DNA of 64,000 bases from Corynebacterium kalinowskii (GCF_009734385.1 NZ_CP046452.1:558001-622000), one strand, 5' to 3'. Shown: positions 36,014-45,330, counted from the first letter of the stretch. Made by a program: numbers and translations. The notes: generated from the sequence alone by a model not told the origin.

Positions 36014-36538
36014 TTGGCTCAACACAGTATTACTATCACTGGTAACATCATCAACGATCCCACCTTCCGTGAATGGGAGGACAAGGCGGTCTATCGCATG
36101 CGAGTGGCAGCTTCGCGCGCTTCTCGCGATGAGCAAGGCACTTGGACGAACTACGACCAGCTGTTCATCAGCGTGGAATGCTGGGGTGACCTGGCCCGCA
36201 ACTGCAAACTCTCTTTGCATCGCAACGTCGCGGTAATGGTGACTGGCAACTTGGTCACCCACGAGTGGAAAGACCAAGACGGCAACAGTCAGTCGCGAAT
36301 CGTGCTGAAGGCAACTCATATCGGCGTCGATCTTGGCCGATACGTGGTGCGCCCGATGCGCGCGAGCGAGCTGGATCCGCTCAAGCAGCTGGAGCAGAAG
36401 CACGCTGAAGCTGACGCACCTGATAAGGCAACCACTGAAGCTCCTTCCGAGGGGCGAGTAGATGAGGTTATCGCCGAGCACGAGAAGGAATTGGTGACTG
36501 CAGGGGCAGGGGAGGAGGGCGGAGTCCCTCCTTTCTAA
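36014..36538 (+). CDS. ssb: Single-stranded DNA-binding protein (second-copy type)
   Basis: This OB-fold protein of about 174 residues begins AQHSITITGNIINDPTFREW and has the SSB core (VAASRASRDEQGTWTNYDQLF, VECWGDLARN). A charged linker and an acidic tip ending GGVPPF, comparable to the DDDIPF partner-binding tip, follow. TTG 36014 follows GGGGGAAGAA and is preferred; ATG 36002 would waste that ribosome site. It is not beside rpsF/rpsR, so it may be an SsbB-like paralogue. Paired DnaA boxes lie upstream. ettA follows. Confidence 0.85.
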   Translation: MAQHSITITGNIINDPTFREWEDKAVYRMRVAASRASRDEQGTWTNYDQLFISVECWGDLARNCKLSLHRNVAVMVTGNLVTHEWKDQDGNSQSRIVLKATHIGVDLGRYVVRPMRASELDPLKQLEQKHAEADAPDKATTEAPSEGRVDEVIAEHEKELVTAGAGEEGGVPPF

Positions 36539-36617
36539 CCGGTGAGAGTCGAAGCTCGGGGCGGTCATGTACCCTTTAGGTGACTAAATCTTTGTTTTAC
36601 CTACTAAAGGGGCAATC

Positions 36618-38288
36618 TTGGGCGAGTTCATCTACACGATGAAGAATGTGCGTAAAGCACACGGAGACAAGGTCATTCTGGATAACGTCACCATGGCGTT
36701 CTACCCAGGTGCCAAGATCGGCGTCGTGGGTCCGAACGGCGCTGGTAAGTCGTCGATCCTGAAGATCATGGCCGGAATTGACCAGCCTTCCAACGGCGAA
36801 GCATTCCTCGATCCAGGCGCCACCGTCGGCATCCTGTTGCAGGAGCCACCTCTCAACGAGGAAAAGACGGTCCGCGAGAACGTGGAAGAGGGTCTGGGGG
36901 AGATCTTCGAGAAGAAGCAGCGCTTCGAGGCCATCGCTGAAGAAATGGCCACCAACTACACCGATGAGCTCATGGAAGAGATGGGCAAGCTGCAGGAAGA
37001 GCTCGACGCAGCCGATGCTTGGGAGATCGACTCCAAGATCGAACAGGCAATGGAGGCTCTGCGCTGCCCACCTTCCGACTCGCCGGTAACCAACCTCTCC
37101 GGTGGTGAACGTCGTCGTGTTGCATTGGCCAAGCTCCTGCTTTCCGAGCCTGACCTCCTGCTGCTCGACGAGCCTACTAACCACCTGGATGCCGAGTCCG
37201 TGCTGTGGCTGGAGAAGCACCTTGCTGACTACAAGGGCGCCGTCCTTGCCGTCACACACGACCGCTACTTCCTCGATCACGTAGCCCAGTGGATCTGTGA
37301 AGTTGACCGCGGCAAGCTGTACCCATACGAAGGCAACTACTCCACCTACCTGGAGAAGAAGGCTGAGCGTCTCGAGGTCACCGGCAAGAAGGACCAGAAG
37401 CTGCAGAAGCGCCTGAAGGAAGAACTCGCTTGGGTTCGCTCCGGTGCGAAGGCTCGCCAGGCCAAGAACAAGGCTCGTCTGGACCGCTACGAGGAAATGG
37501 CTGCCGAGGCCGAGCAGTTCAAGAAGCTCGATTTTGAAGAAATCCAGATCCCAACCCCGCCACGACTGGGTAACCAGGTGGTGGAGGTCAAGGACCTGGA
37601 AAAGGGATTCGACGGCCGTGTGCTGATCAAGGATCTGTCATTCACCCTGCCACGTAACGGCATTGTTGGCGTGATTGGTCCGAACGGTGTGGGTAAGTCC
37701 ACCCTGTTCAAGACCATCGTTGGTCTCGAGCAGCCAGATGCTGGCGAAGTGAAGGTCGGGCAGACTGTCAAGCTGTCTTACGTTGACCAGAACCGCGAGA
37801 ACATTGATCCAGAAAAGACCGTGTGGGAAGTTGTTTCCGACGGCCTGGACTACATCATTGTTGGCCAGAACGAAATGCCATCCCGCGCGTACCTGTCCGC
37901 TTTCGGCTTCAAGGGTCCGGATCAGCAAAAGCCTTCCAAGGTTCTCTCCGGTGGTGAGCGTAACCGCCTGAACCTCGCGCTGACCCTCAAGCAGGGTGGC
38001 AACCTGATCCTCCTGGACGAGCCGACAAACGACCTGGACGTGGAAACCCTGTCCTCCCTGGAAAATGCACTGCAGAACTTCCCAGGTTGCGCCGTGGTCA
38101 TCTCGCACGACCGTTGGTTCCTGGACCGCACCTGTACCCACATCCTCGCGTGGGAAGGTAACGTCGCCGAAGGTCAGTGGTTCTGGTTCGAAGGAAACTT
38201 CGAAGACTACGAAAAGAACAAGGTTGACCGCCTCGGTGCCGAAGCTGCACGCCCATCGCGTGTGACGCACCGCAAGCTGACACGCTAG
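36618..38288 (+). CDS. ettA: Energy-dependent translational throttle protein (ABC-F ATPase)
   Basis: This 556-residue protein has two ATPase domains: GPNGAGKSS with LSGGERRRVALAKLL, and GPNGVGKST with LSGGERNRLNLALTL. They are joined by the charged linker (about 245-310) that reaches the ribosomal P-site. There is no membrane domain, as in all ABC-F proteins. EttA binds the E-site and gates the first elongation step by the ADP/ATP ratio. TTG 36618 with AAAGGGG upstream is the start, followed by GEFIYTMKNVRKAHGDKVIL. Confidence 0.94.
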   Translation: MGEFIYTMKNVRKAHGDKVILDNVTMAFYPGAKIGVVGPNGAGKSSILKIMAGIDQPSNGEAFLDPGATVGILLQEPPLNEEKTVRENVEEGLGEIFEKKQRFEAIAEEMATNYTDELMEEMGKLQEELDAADAWEIDSKIEQAMEALRCPPSDSPVTNLSGGERRRVALAKLLLSEPDLLLLDEPTNHLDAESVLWLEKHLADYKGAVLAVTHDRYFLDHVAQWICEVDRGKLYPYEGNYSTYLEKKAERLEVTGKKDQKLQKRLKEELAWVRSGAKARQAKNKARLDRYEEMAAEAEQFKKLDFEEIQIPTPPRLGNQVVEVKDLEKGFDGRVLIKDLSFTLPRNGIVGVIGPNGVGKSTLFKTIVGLEQPDAGEVKVGQTVKLSYVDQNRENIDPEKTVWEVVSDGLDYIIVGQNEMPSRAYLSAFGFKGPDQQKPSKVLSGGERNRLNLALTLKQGGNLILLDEPTNDLDVETLSSLENALQNFPGCAVVISHDRWFLDRTCTHILAWEGNVAEGQWFWFEGNFEDYEKNKVDRLGAEAARPSRVTHRKLTR

Positions 38289-38302
38289 CCGACGCACAAT
38301 AG

Positions 38303-38334
38303 AAAGAGGACACCCGCTACGGTGTCCTCTTTTT
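38303..38334 (+). terminator. Terminator of ettA
   Basis: AAAGAGGACACC (38303-38314) pairs perfectly with GGTGTCCTCTTT (38321-38332), followed by TT. Confidence 0.92.
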
Positions 38335-38449
38335 GCGTGTCTGCCGCTACCCCATAAAGTTTCCCCCTAAAAACTATTACCTTCGACACTGGGGCACAAA
38401 AGTAGTTAGGCTAGATGTGTTAAAACACGTCGAACTCTCGGAGGTTGAG

Positions 38450-38920
38450 ATGGCCGAAACCCACAGTCGATTGACCGGTGGACCGATCCACATTACGAAG
38501 ATTCCGGTGCGCTGGGGCGATTTCGATCGATTCGGCCACATCAACAATGCGTCGTACATCGAGCTGGCTCAAGAAGCCCGCGCGGTATTCGCGATGGAGG
38601 AGTTTGTGGAGCGTGGCCATGCGATGCCGGCCGCGTTCGTGCGTTCCATGAAGATCGATTACCTGAGCGCAATCATGCCGGACACGATGGAAGTGATCGT
38701 GGAGACCCAGGTAGTACGCATTGGCAATACTTCCTTCACCACGGTGCAGAACCTGAAGGATCGCCACGGTGCGTTGGCCTGTGTGGTTGAGTGCGTGCAG
38801 ATCACGGTTGACCTGAATACTGGTAAGCCGCGTTCCCTTGCCGAGCACGAGCGCAAGGTCCTCGCGAGTGTGTCCGCTCCAGACGCAGCTCTTGCTGTCG
38901 GCAGCAACGATCAGGAATGA
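38450..38920 (+). CDS. Acyl-CoA thioesterase, 4HBT hotdog family
   Basis: This 156-residue single-hotdog protein has RWGDFDRFGHINNASYIELA (about 21-40), where the Asp is the catalytic residue of 4-hydroxybenzoyl-CoA-type thioesterases. GGAGG lies five bases before ATG 38450; an upstream extension in the same frame is unsupported. It overlaps the following gene by four bases. The substrate acyl-CoA is unknown; family members act on short or medium chains. Confidence 0.88.
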   Translation: MAETHSRLTGGPIHITKIPVRWGDFDRFGHINNASYIELAQEARAVFAMEEFVERGHAMPAAFVRSMKIDYLSAIMPDTMEVIVETQVVRIGNTSFTTVQNLKDRHGALACVVECVQITVDLNTGKPRSLAEHERKVLASVSAPDAALAVGSNDQE

Positions 38921-39516
38921 GCCTGACCATCACTAGCGGCGAGCAGGGACTGCACGCCCTGCTCTCTCGTGCAGTCGCGCTCGATGAGCACGCTCTTGTT
39001 CGCCTGCAAACTAGTGGCGAAACCATCGATGTCTTTGTCACCACCCCGTTTGAGGTCCTTGCTTCCCGCCGCGTCACGGGCATGCTTAGCGACGCCCCCG
39101 AGGTGTTCTACGCCCGCGACCTGCTAGGCGAGCCATCTGCAAGGGCTGCATTGGCCGCCTGGCCCGGTGCGCTGCCACCCAAGGACGGGTACCAAGAACT
39201 AGACATCATTCCAGTGGACGTGGTGCGCGAGCTCGCCGACCAAGGCCGCGACCTCGCCCGGCAGTTTTCCGGACCGCTCGGCCCACCGAAGTCATTGCTG
39301 GATCAAACCGTCCTCGAAGTCAGCAACGGCTCCCAGCAGGCGAGCGTGACCATGCGCGCGATCTTCACTTGTACGTCGCTGGGGCTCATCCCGGGTATTG
39401 GATCGCATCCAGAGATCCCACGGCACCTGCGAGTTTCTAAAGCCGGCCGGTGGACGCGAATTGACGCGCCCTTTGGCTCGGTCTACCAAAGTCAGGGACT
39501 ATCCCTGCTGGTCTAG
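38917..39516 (+). CDS. Conserved hypothetical protein
   Basis: This 199-residue soluble protein has ATGA overlap with the thioesterase gene. It has an N-terminal half with GEQGLHALLSRAVALDEHALVRL and a C-terminal half beginning SLLDQTVLEV. Similar proteins are found between thioesterase and trHbO genes in Corynebacteriales. No motif for catalysis is visible. Its last 18 bases overlap the convergent glbO gene. Confidence 0.7.
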   Translation: MSLTITSGEQGLHALLSRAVALDEHALVRLQTSGETIDVFVTTPFEVLASRRVTGMLSDAPEVFYARDLLGEPSARAALAAWPGALPPKDGYQELDIIPVDVVRELADQGRDLARQFSGPLGPPKSLLDQTVLEVSNGSQQASVTMRAIFTCTSLGLIPGIGSHPEIPRHLRVSKAGRWTRIDAPFGSVYQSQGLSLLV

Positions 39517-39888
39517 CCGGTTAATGAGCATGTCGGCCACCCGCACCATGTGATCCCACATGGCAGCGCGGTGTGCGTCATCGAGTTCCGATTCTGGAAT
39601 CGTGTCCAGCGCTTCTTGCATAATCCCCAGCCAGCGCTGCGCCTCTGGCACGCCAATAGAAAAGTGGGCGTGGCGCATCCGGAGGCGGGGATGCCCGCGA
39701 TTCTCGGAGAAAGTTTGCGGGCCACCCCAGTATTGGGAAAGGAACCACTTCAAGCGATCCTCGGCGCCATCCCAGTCATCGTCCGGGTACATCGGACCGA
39801 TGAGATCATCCTCGCGCATCCGACGATAAAACTCAGATACCAGCTTGTTAAAGGTGGCTTCTCCGCCGACCTCGTCGTAAAACGTCAT
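39499..39888 (-). CDS. glbO: Truncated haemoglobin, group II (trHbO)
   Basis: This 129-residue globin has FYRRM (Tyr at B10), PMYPDDDWDGAEDRL, QYWGGP and the proximal haem ligand His73 in RMRHAHF, with the G8 Trp in QRWLGIM. The sequence is nearly that of mycobacterial trHbO. It binds oxygen tightly and may serve in oxidase interaction or detoxification of NO or peroxide. It overlaps the MscS gene by one base, so they form an operon. Confidence 0.95.
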   Translation of the reverse strand: MTFYDEVGGEATFNKLVSEFYRRMREDDLIGPMYPDDDWDGAEDRLKWFLSQYWGGPQTFSENRGHPRLRMRHAHFSIGVPEAQRWLGIMQEALDTIPESELDDAHRAAMWDHMVRVADMLINRLDQQG

Positions 39889-40805
39889 TAACTGTCGCTT
39901 TCGGAATCGTTGAATGGGCGTCGATAAGCATAGGGTGGCTTGATACCTGCCTTGCTCAGCGACGGGATGACGCGAGCCAGCATCTCACGCTGGACATACC
40001 ACTGCTTTCCGGGCTTGGTCTTCATGTGGACCCGGATGGTCATGTGGTCCACCTTAACGGAATTGACTCCGTCAAGGATTGGAGGTTCGAGGATCTCGGC
40101 CTTGATGTCATCGTCGTTGGCAACGGCGGTAGCAGCCGCAAGAATCGCGTCCTTAGCTACCTTGATGTCGTTGTCCATCGCGATCGGCACATCGACGCGG
40201 GCGATGGCGTAGCCCTGGCTAAAGTTGCCGATGCGCAGGATCTCGCCGTTGCGGACAAACCAGAGCGTGCCGTCAATATCGCGGAGAGTGGTAAGCCGGA
40301 GGCTGACGTCTTCCACAGTTCCGGAGAGCTCGCCGACATCGATGGTGTCGCCGACGCCGTATTGGTCCTCGATGAGCATGAAAATGCCCGAGAGAAAGTC
40401 CTTGACCAGGGATTGCGCGCCAAAGCCCAACGCAACACCCACGACGCCGGCGGAGGCGATAATCGGGGCGACGTTCACGCCGATCTGATCAAGGATCGCG
40501 ACGATGGCCCACAGCCAAACAAACAGCGACAGCGCCGAGTTGATGACCGATCCGAGTGTGCGGATGCGTGCTTCACGACGCGGATCAGGTGTGCTGACCT
40601 CGCCCTTTTCGCCCGGGCGCAGCGGTCCGAGTGCAGGCAAGCGTGGGGGAGTGTTAATCATGTGCCGGACGACACGCTTGACGACGTGCCGCAGCGCCCA
40701 ATTAGCAATTGCCGCGAGGATGAGGATCAGCGCAATTTGAATCGGCCTATCGACCAACCATCGTTGCGTGTCGGGATTATTCCACCAATTTTCTAGAAGT
40801 GTCAC
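39888..40805 (-). CDS. MscS-family mechanosensitive channel
   Basis: The 305 residues have an N-terminal hydrophobic segment (about 23-40), a second (about 92-110), and the pore helix with VIASAGVVGVALGFGAQSLV, followed by DFLSGIFMLIEDQYGVGD and the cytoplasmic beta and alpha/beta vestibule. It opens under membrane tension to release solutes. It is shorter than MscCG, the glutamate exporter of C. glutamicum, and lacks its C-terminal extension, so it is a different family member. It overlaps glbO by one base. Confidence 0.92.
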   Translation of the reverse strand: MTLLENWWNNPDTQRWLVDRPIQIALILILAAIANWALRHVVKRVVRHMINTPPRLPALGPLRPGEKGEVSTPDPRREARIRTLGSVINSALSLFVWLWAIVAILDQIGVNVAPIIASAGVVGVALGFGAQSLVKDFLSGIFMLIEDQYGVGDTIDVGELSGTVEDVSLRLTTLRDIDGTLWFVRNGEILRIGNFSQGYAIARVDVPIAMDNDIKVAKDAILAAATAVANDDDIKAEILEPPILDGVNSVKVDHMTIRVHMKTKPGKQWYVQREMLARVIPSLSKAGIKPPYAYRRPFNDSESDS

Positions 40806-40824
40806 CGGTTCAGGCTAGCGCACT

Positions 40825-41313
40825 TTAGGGGCACGCCACGGAGACCACGAACGTCATCGGGAGCAGCTGGCTTTTCCCGCTGAGCATGCGCGTTCCTTCG
40901 GCTTGACCGGAAACCGTGAGGATTCCGTTTTCGTGAGTGACTTGAACCGGGACGGTGTATTCCGTGAACTCCACAGAATCCTCCGCGTCGGCGATAGACA
41001 ACGCCCGAACGCCGCGACCGTCCATGATGAAGCTTGCTGCATTTTTCGACGGCATATCGCCGATAATGACGGTTCGCGTCTCGCCGAAGGTAGAGCACAC
41101 TGCGTGTGTTCCAGCGGGAAGGATTTGATATCCATTCAGATATGCCGATCCGGTTGATTCCTGCTGTTGGGTTGCATTGTGTGGAATCGCCGACGCTGTT
41201 GCTTGGCTTGCCTCTTCCTGATTCCCGGTTGCCTCCTGCTTTGTGCAGCCGGAAAGAGCGCAGCTGAGGGCTATTCCGGTGGCAATGATTCGGGTGAAAG
41301 TGGACGTCGTCAT
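40825..41313 (-). CDS. LpqH-like lipoprotein (first of two)
   Basis: The 162 residues have lipobox LSGC (Cys23), a short Gln/Glu/Ala linker, and a beta-rich domain ending LLPMTFVVSVACP. The final Cys near the end and an inner Cys (HAVCSTFGETR) could form the disulfide seen in the mycobacterial 19-kDa lipoprotein family. The similarity is remote. It lies 26 bases after the second LpqH-like gene on the same strand. Confidence 0.65.
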   Translation of the reverse strand: MTTSTFTRIIATGIALSCALSGCTKQEATGNQEEASQATASAIPHNATQQQESTGSAYLNGYQILPAGTHAVCSTFGETRTVIIGDMPSKNAASFIMDGRGVRALSIADAEDSVEFTEYTVPVQVTHENGILTVSGQAEGTRMLSGKSQLLPMTFVVSVACP

Positions 41314-41339
41314 GCTGAACAGCTTATCGTGCTGACCCC

Positions 41340-41975
41340 TTAGGGACAGGTAACGGTCGCTTCAATCTTCTTTTTCACCGGCGCTTCCTTTTGCCTGGAA
41401 TCCTGGAAGTCTGCTTCACCGGTGAACGTGTAGGTGTTTCCGGACTTGGTCATTTTCACGCTGTCTGGGCTCAGCTCGTTGCTGCCGCGCATGGTGCCCT
41501 TTTGCATGGCCAGCATTTCGAGCTCGCCATTTTTTAGAACTGCGCCGAAGAAGCTGCCAGGGCGGTCGGAGTATTCGATGCCCTTGGAATTGACACCTAC
41601 TCCGTATTCATCGCCTGATTTCGCACAGATGACGTCGAAGCCCTCGCGAACGAAAGTTTCTCCGTCGACTTTCACCGAGTACGTTCCCTTGCCGGCGGAT
41701 TTGGTGACCTCAACTTCCTCTGACTCCTTTGTTGAAGTTGCGGGAGTCGACTTAGGGCTGGACTTCGGCGTAGTGGTTTTTGGGGCACTCGTGCTGGTGG
41801 ACGAAGAACTGGTTATGGGAGTTTCAGGCGCGGCCTCAGCTTGTGTGGACTGCGCAACGCTGAGATCTTCTTTTGCTGCTTCGGTGAAACCTTGAACAAA
41901 GGAATCTGCCATGCCGCAACCAGTCAAAGAAACGCACAGCGTGGCAACGGTGGCAACCTTCAAGAACGTCTTCAC
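41340..41975 (-). CDS. LpqH-like lipoprotein (second of two)
   Basis: The product has 211 residues from GTG 41975; ATG 41984 would abut the AGGAG ribosome site with no spacing, whereas the GTG lies nine bases away. Lipobox LTGC is at Cys19, then a Ser/Thr/Pro/Lys linker to about residue 85. The domain GTYSVKVDGETF, VICAKSGDEYGVGVNS and the final KKIEATVTCP matches the 19-kDa antigen family, which ends in a similar EVTC. It is a surface lipoprotein of unknown role. A 17-bp hairpin covers its ribosome site. Confidence 0.75.
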   Translation of the reverse strand: MKTFLKVATVATLCVSLTGCGMADSFVQGFTEAAKEDLSVAQSTQAEAAPETPITSSSSTSTSAPKTTTPKSSPKSTPATSTKESEEVEVTKSAGKGTYSVKVDGETFVREGFDVICAKSGDEYGVGVNSKGIEYSDRPGSFFGAVLKNGELEMLAMQKGTMRGSNELSPDSVKMTKSGNTYTFTGEADFQDSRQKEAPVKKKIEATVTCP

Positions 41976-41984
41976 AACAATCAT

Positions 41985-42034
41985 CTCCTATGAACTCTAA
42001 GTTTTTGGTGTTCGTCTCTTAGAGTTCATAGGAG
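41985..42034 (-). promoter_or_regulatory. 17-bp hairpin burying the ribosome site of the LpqH-like gene
   Basis: CTCCTATGAACTCTAAG (41985-42001) and its perfect complement (42018-42034) flank a 16-base loop. In the minus-strand mRNA the AGGAG Shine-Dalgarno sequence is inside the stem. The hairpin starts 22 bases after the pepN stop and has no T-run. It could regulate translation, process the mRNA or partly end pepN transcription. Confidence 0.7.
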
Positions 42035-42056
42035 TCTTAATTGTTCCCGCCGCGTT

Positions 42057-44633
42057 TTAGGAAGCGTCTACCCCGCGGTTTCGCAGAGCTCGAGCGATGC
42101 GATCGCGGTTTTCGGATACCAGACGCACGAGGCCCGCAGCATGATCGCCAGCCAGGAACTCGTCAGCTCGCTTGAGCCCGGCTTCCGAAATGTCCCACGC
42201 TGGGAAAACACCATTGAGCGTGGCCAGTGCTATCTCCGAGGTGGCATCAGCCCAGAACTGGTCGGCCAACTCGTAGTAGCGCTGGTTGAACTGGGCGAGG
42301 TTCTCAGCCGCGCCAGCAAAGGTCAGGCCCTCAATCTTGTGGCGAGATGCGAGATTGGACAGGCCACGAGATACCTCGGTGACCTCGTCGAAGATGCTCT
42401 TCTTGTGCGCTTCAGTGTTGATAGCTGCTTCGGCGCGCCATGCGGAGTTCTGCCCAGAGGCGGACTTGTCTCGCTCCAGTTCTTGTGTGATAGCCGAGTC
42501 CGGATCCTCGATCTGGCCTGCAGCAATCAGGGCAGTCAGTGCCCACCAGCGCAGGTCGGCATCAATGAGGAGACCAGCCGGTGCCTGACCGTTCAGGATG
42601 CCCTGGAAGTAGTCCAGCGCCGCTTCGTTCGGGCGAACCTTGGCCAATGCCTGCGCGAAAGCGAGCTGGAAGTCCGAACCCGGCGTGGCGGAGTTCAGTC
42701 CAGAGAGCAACAGGTGTGCGAGCTGGTCGCGACCTGTTTCGGCTGCCCACGTTGGATCTGCGTAAGAGGCCACGGCAGTGGTTGCCTGCATCAAGATGCG
42801 CTCGAGGACGGCGATTTCCGTCTCCGAGGATGCGCCAGCGGCTACGAGGGAAAGGAAGTCACGTGCTTTCATCTGTCCGGCGCGGGTCATCTCCCACGCG
42901 GCGGACCAACAGAGAGTGCGTGCCATTGGGTCGTCGATAAGCGCGATGTTCTCGGTGACGAAAGCCAGTGACGCAGGGTCGAGGCTCATGAGGCAGTAGG
43001 TGAGGTCATCATCGTTGACCAGCACCAGGTCAGCTGCAGGCTTGCCGACGAGCTCAGCCACGTCCGTCGATTCGCCCTCGATGTCGAGTTCGACGCGATC
43101 GGTGCGGATCACGCGGCCGTCGACAAGCGAGTAGAGGCCGACGGCGATGCGGTGGGTACGCAGCTCACCCGCGCCGGGCTGAGCGCCCTCCTGCTTGACT
43201 GCGAAAGTTTCGTACACCCCGTCTTGCACGGTGAAACTAGGGGAGAGGGTATTGATGCCGGTGGTCTTGAGCCACTGGTCGGCCCAGGTTGATAGGTCGC
43301 GGCCAGAAGCTTCCTCGAAGGCGCCGAGCAAGTCATTAAACGTGGCGTTGCCGAAGGCGTGGCGAGCAAAATGGCGTCGCACGCCTGCGAGGAAAGCCTC
43401 TCGACCCACATATGCCTGCAGCTGCTTGAGTACCGACGAACCCTTGGCGTAGGTGATGCCATCGAAGTTCTGCTCGACAGTTTCGATGTCAGTGGCATCA
43501 GCGAAGACCGGGTGCGTCGAAGGGAGCTGGTCCTGCTGGTAGGCCCAGGACTTTTCCACGTTGGCGAAGGTGACCCAGGCGGTGTCGTACTCGGTTTCCT
43601 CGGCCTGGGAAATGGCTGCTGACCAGGTGGCGAATGATTCGTTGAGCCACAGATCATCCCACCACTGCATGGTGACGAGGTCGCCGAACCACATGTGCGC
43701 CATCTCATGCAGGATCGTGTCTGCCCGGCGCTCGTATCGGTAGCGGGTCACCTTAGAGGTGAAGACGTATTCGTCGCGGAACGTCACGCAACCAGCGTTT
43801 TCCATCGCGCCCATGTTGAACTCTGGGACGAAGAGCTGGTCGTACTTGCCAAATGGATAGGCGTAGCCGAAGTTGCGGTGATACCAGTCAAAACCCTGCT
43901 TGGTTTCGGTGAACAAGCGGTCCGCATCTAAAGACGAAGCGATGGACGCGCGGCAGTAGATCCCCAGCGGAATCTCCAGCTCGTGTGGTTGATCGGCAGG
44001 GGTTTCTGCGTGGTGAGTGAGCTCGCCCTTCCAGGTGTCTTTGACCTCGTGGTATGGGCCGGCGCACACAGCAACAAGATAGGTGGACAGCTGGTAATCC
44101 ACCTCCGCGGTGTGCCTAGCGAATTCGCCTTCCGCCGTGACCGTGGTGGCGGCGTTGGTGATGAGCTTCCACTCCTTTGGGGTCAGCGCGCTGATCCGAT
44201 AAGTCGCTTTGAGATCCGGCTGGTCGAAGCAGGCAAACATGCGTTTCGCATCCGCCGTCTCAAACTGCGTGTACAGGTACGGCTGGTCATCTGCTGGATC
44301 AACAAAGCGGTGCAGGCCCTGGCCGGTGTGGGAGTACGGGATGGTGGCATCCACGACCAACGTGTACTCGCCTGGCTGCAGGTTGGTCAGCGCCAAACCC
44401 GTCTCCGGGGAGTAATCTGCCGCGTAGTCCGCGCCGTTGAGGGTGGCTTTGACGCGATCTGCGCGCAGGTCGATGAAGGTGTCACCCGGCTGGCGTACCT
44501 CGAACGAAACTGTAGTGACAGATTCAAAGGTGTCATCCGTCTTTGTCAGGTCCAGTTCGATGTCGTAATGGCTAACTTTGAGCAGCTCAGCACGGTGGTT
44601 GGCCTCTGCGCGGGTCAAATTGATAGAAGTCAT
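42057..44633 (-). CDS. pepN: Aminopeptidase N
   Basis: This 858-residue M1-family zinc metallopeptidase has substrate loop GAMEN (275-279), zinc ligands HEMAH (309-313) and Glu332 (NE), as in PepN. A C-terminal ERAP1-like helical domain follows. It removes N-terminal residues from peptides in the cytoplasm. ATG 44633 is chosen because AAAGGGAA lies upstream; the frame remains open to 44849 without coding character. It is divergent from the DsbA-family gene, as in other Corynebacteriales. Confidence 0.96.
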   Translation of the reverse strand: MTSINLTRAEANHRAELLKVSHYDIELDLTKTDDTFESVTTVSFEVRQPGDTFIDLRADRVKATLNGADYAADYSPETGLALTNLQPGEYTLVVDATIPYSHTGQGLHRFVDPADDQPYLYTQFETADAKRMFACFDQPDLKATYRISALTPKEWKLITNAATTVTAEGEFARHTAEVDYQLSTYLVAVCAGPYHEVKDTWKGELTHHAETPADQPHELEIPLGIYCRASIASSLDADRLFTETKQGFDWYHRNFGYAYPFGKYDQLFVPEFNMGAMENAGCVTFRDEYVFTSKVTRYRYERRADTILHEMAHMWFGDLVTMQWWDDLWLNESFATWSAAISQAEETEYDTAWVTFANVEKSWAYQQDQLPSTHPVFADATDIETVEQNFDGITYAKGSSVLKQLQAYVGREAFLAGVRRHFARHAFGNATFNDLLGAFEEASGRDLSTWADQWLKTTGINTLSPSFTVQDGVYETFAVKQEGAQPGAGELRTHRIAVGLYSLVDGRVIRTDRVELDIEGESTDVAELVGKPAADLVLVNDDDLTYCLMSLDPASLAFVTENIALIDDPMARTLCWSAAWEMTRAGQMKARDFLSLVAAGASSETEIAVLERILMQATTAVASYADPTWAAETGRDQLAHLLLSGLNSATPGSDFQLAFAQALAKVRPNEAALDYFQGILNGQAPAGLLIDADLRWWALTALIAAGQIEDPDSAITQELERDKSASGQNSAWRAEAAINTEAHKKSIFDEVTEVSRGLSNLASRHKIEGLTFAGAAENLAQFNQRYYELADQFWADATSEIALATLNGVFPAWDISEAGLKRADEFLAGDHAAGLVRLVSENRDRIARALRNRGVDAS

Positions 44634-44691
44634 GGTTCCCTTTCTTCTAGAATCGAAATCCAATCTACCCGCATCAAAAGGACGGAAAATT

Positions 44692-45309
44692 ATGAGTGCA
44701 CAAGTCAAGTTCTGGTTCGATGTCTCCTGCCCGTTCTGCTGGATCACCTCCCGCTGGATCAAGGAGGTGGAGAAGGTTCGCGACATCACCGTGGAGTGGG
44801 TACCGATGTCTTTGGCTGTGCTTAACGACGGCCGTGACCTCGACCCCACCTACATGAAAATGATGGAAGCGAACTGGGGACCAGCTCGCGTGTTCGCTGC
44901 CGTCGCCACTGAGCACCCTGAGTCCGTCGACGAGCTGTATACAGTCCTCGGAAAAATGGTGCATAACGAGGGCAATGGTGGCCGAAAGGGCTTTGGTGGC
45001 TATGACGACCTCATCCCTGTTGCTCTGGAAAAGGTAGGGCTGCCTGCATCGTTGGCGGCCGTGGCCAACACCGATGAATGGGATGGTGCGCTCCGAGAAT
45101 TCCACGCTGGTGCGATGGATTCCGTGGGCGACGAGGTAGGAACCCCGGTGGTCAAACTCGGTGACACCGCGTTCTTCGGCCCGGTCCTCACCCGCATCCC
45201 ACGAGGCGAAGAAGCCGGCAAGATCTTTGACGGTGCATTTGCCCTCGCCGAATACCCACATTTCTTCGAAATCAAGCGGACGAGGACTGAGGATCCAGAG
45301 TTCAACTAA
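44692..45309 (+). CDS. DsbA-family mycothiol-dependent oxidoreductase (Rv2466c-like)
   Basis: This 205-residue thioredoxin-fold protein has the active site C13-P-F-C16 and an inserted helical domain. No signal peptide is present, so it acts in the cytoplasm. The position beside pepN matches mycobacterial Rv2466c, a mycothiol/mycoredoxin-linked nitroreductase induced by oxidative stress; that protein has CPWC. GTPVVKL near the C-terminus is the cis-Pro loop. The ribosome site AAAAGGA precedes ATG 44692. Confidence 0.87.
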   Translation: MSAQVKFWFDVSCPFCWITSRWIKEVEKVRDITVEWVPMSLAVLNDGRDLDPTYMKMMEANWGPARVFAAVATEHPESVDELYTVLGKMVHNEGNGGRKGFGGYDDLIPVALEKVGLPASLAAVANTDEWDGALREFHAGAMDSVGDEVGTPVVKLGDTAFFGPVLTRIPRGEEAGKIFDGAFALAEYPHFFEIKRTRTEDPEFN

Positions 45310-45330
45310 GGAACTATTTGGCAGCGATGC

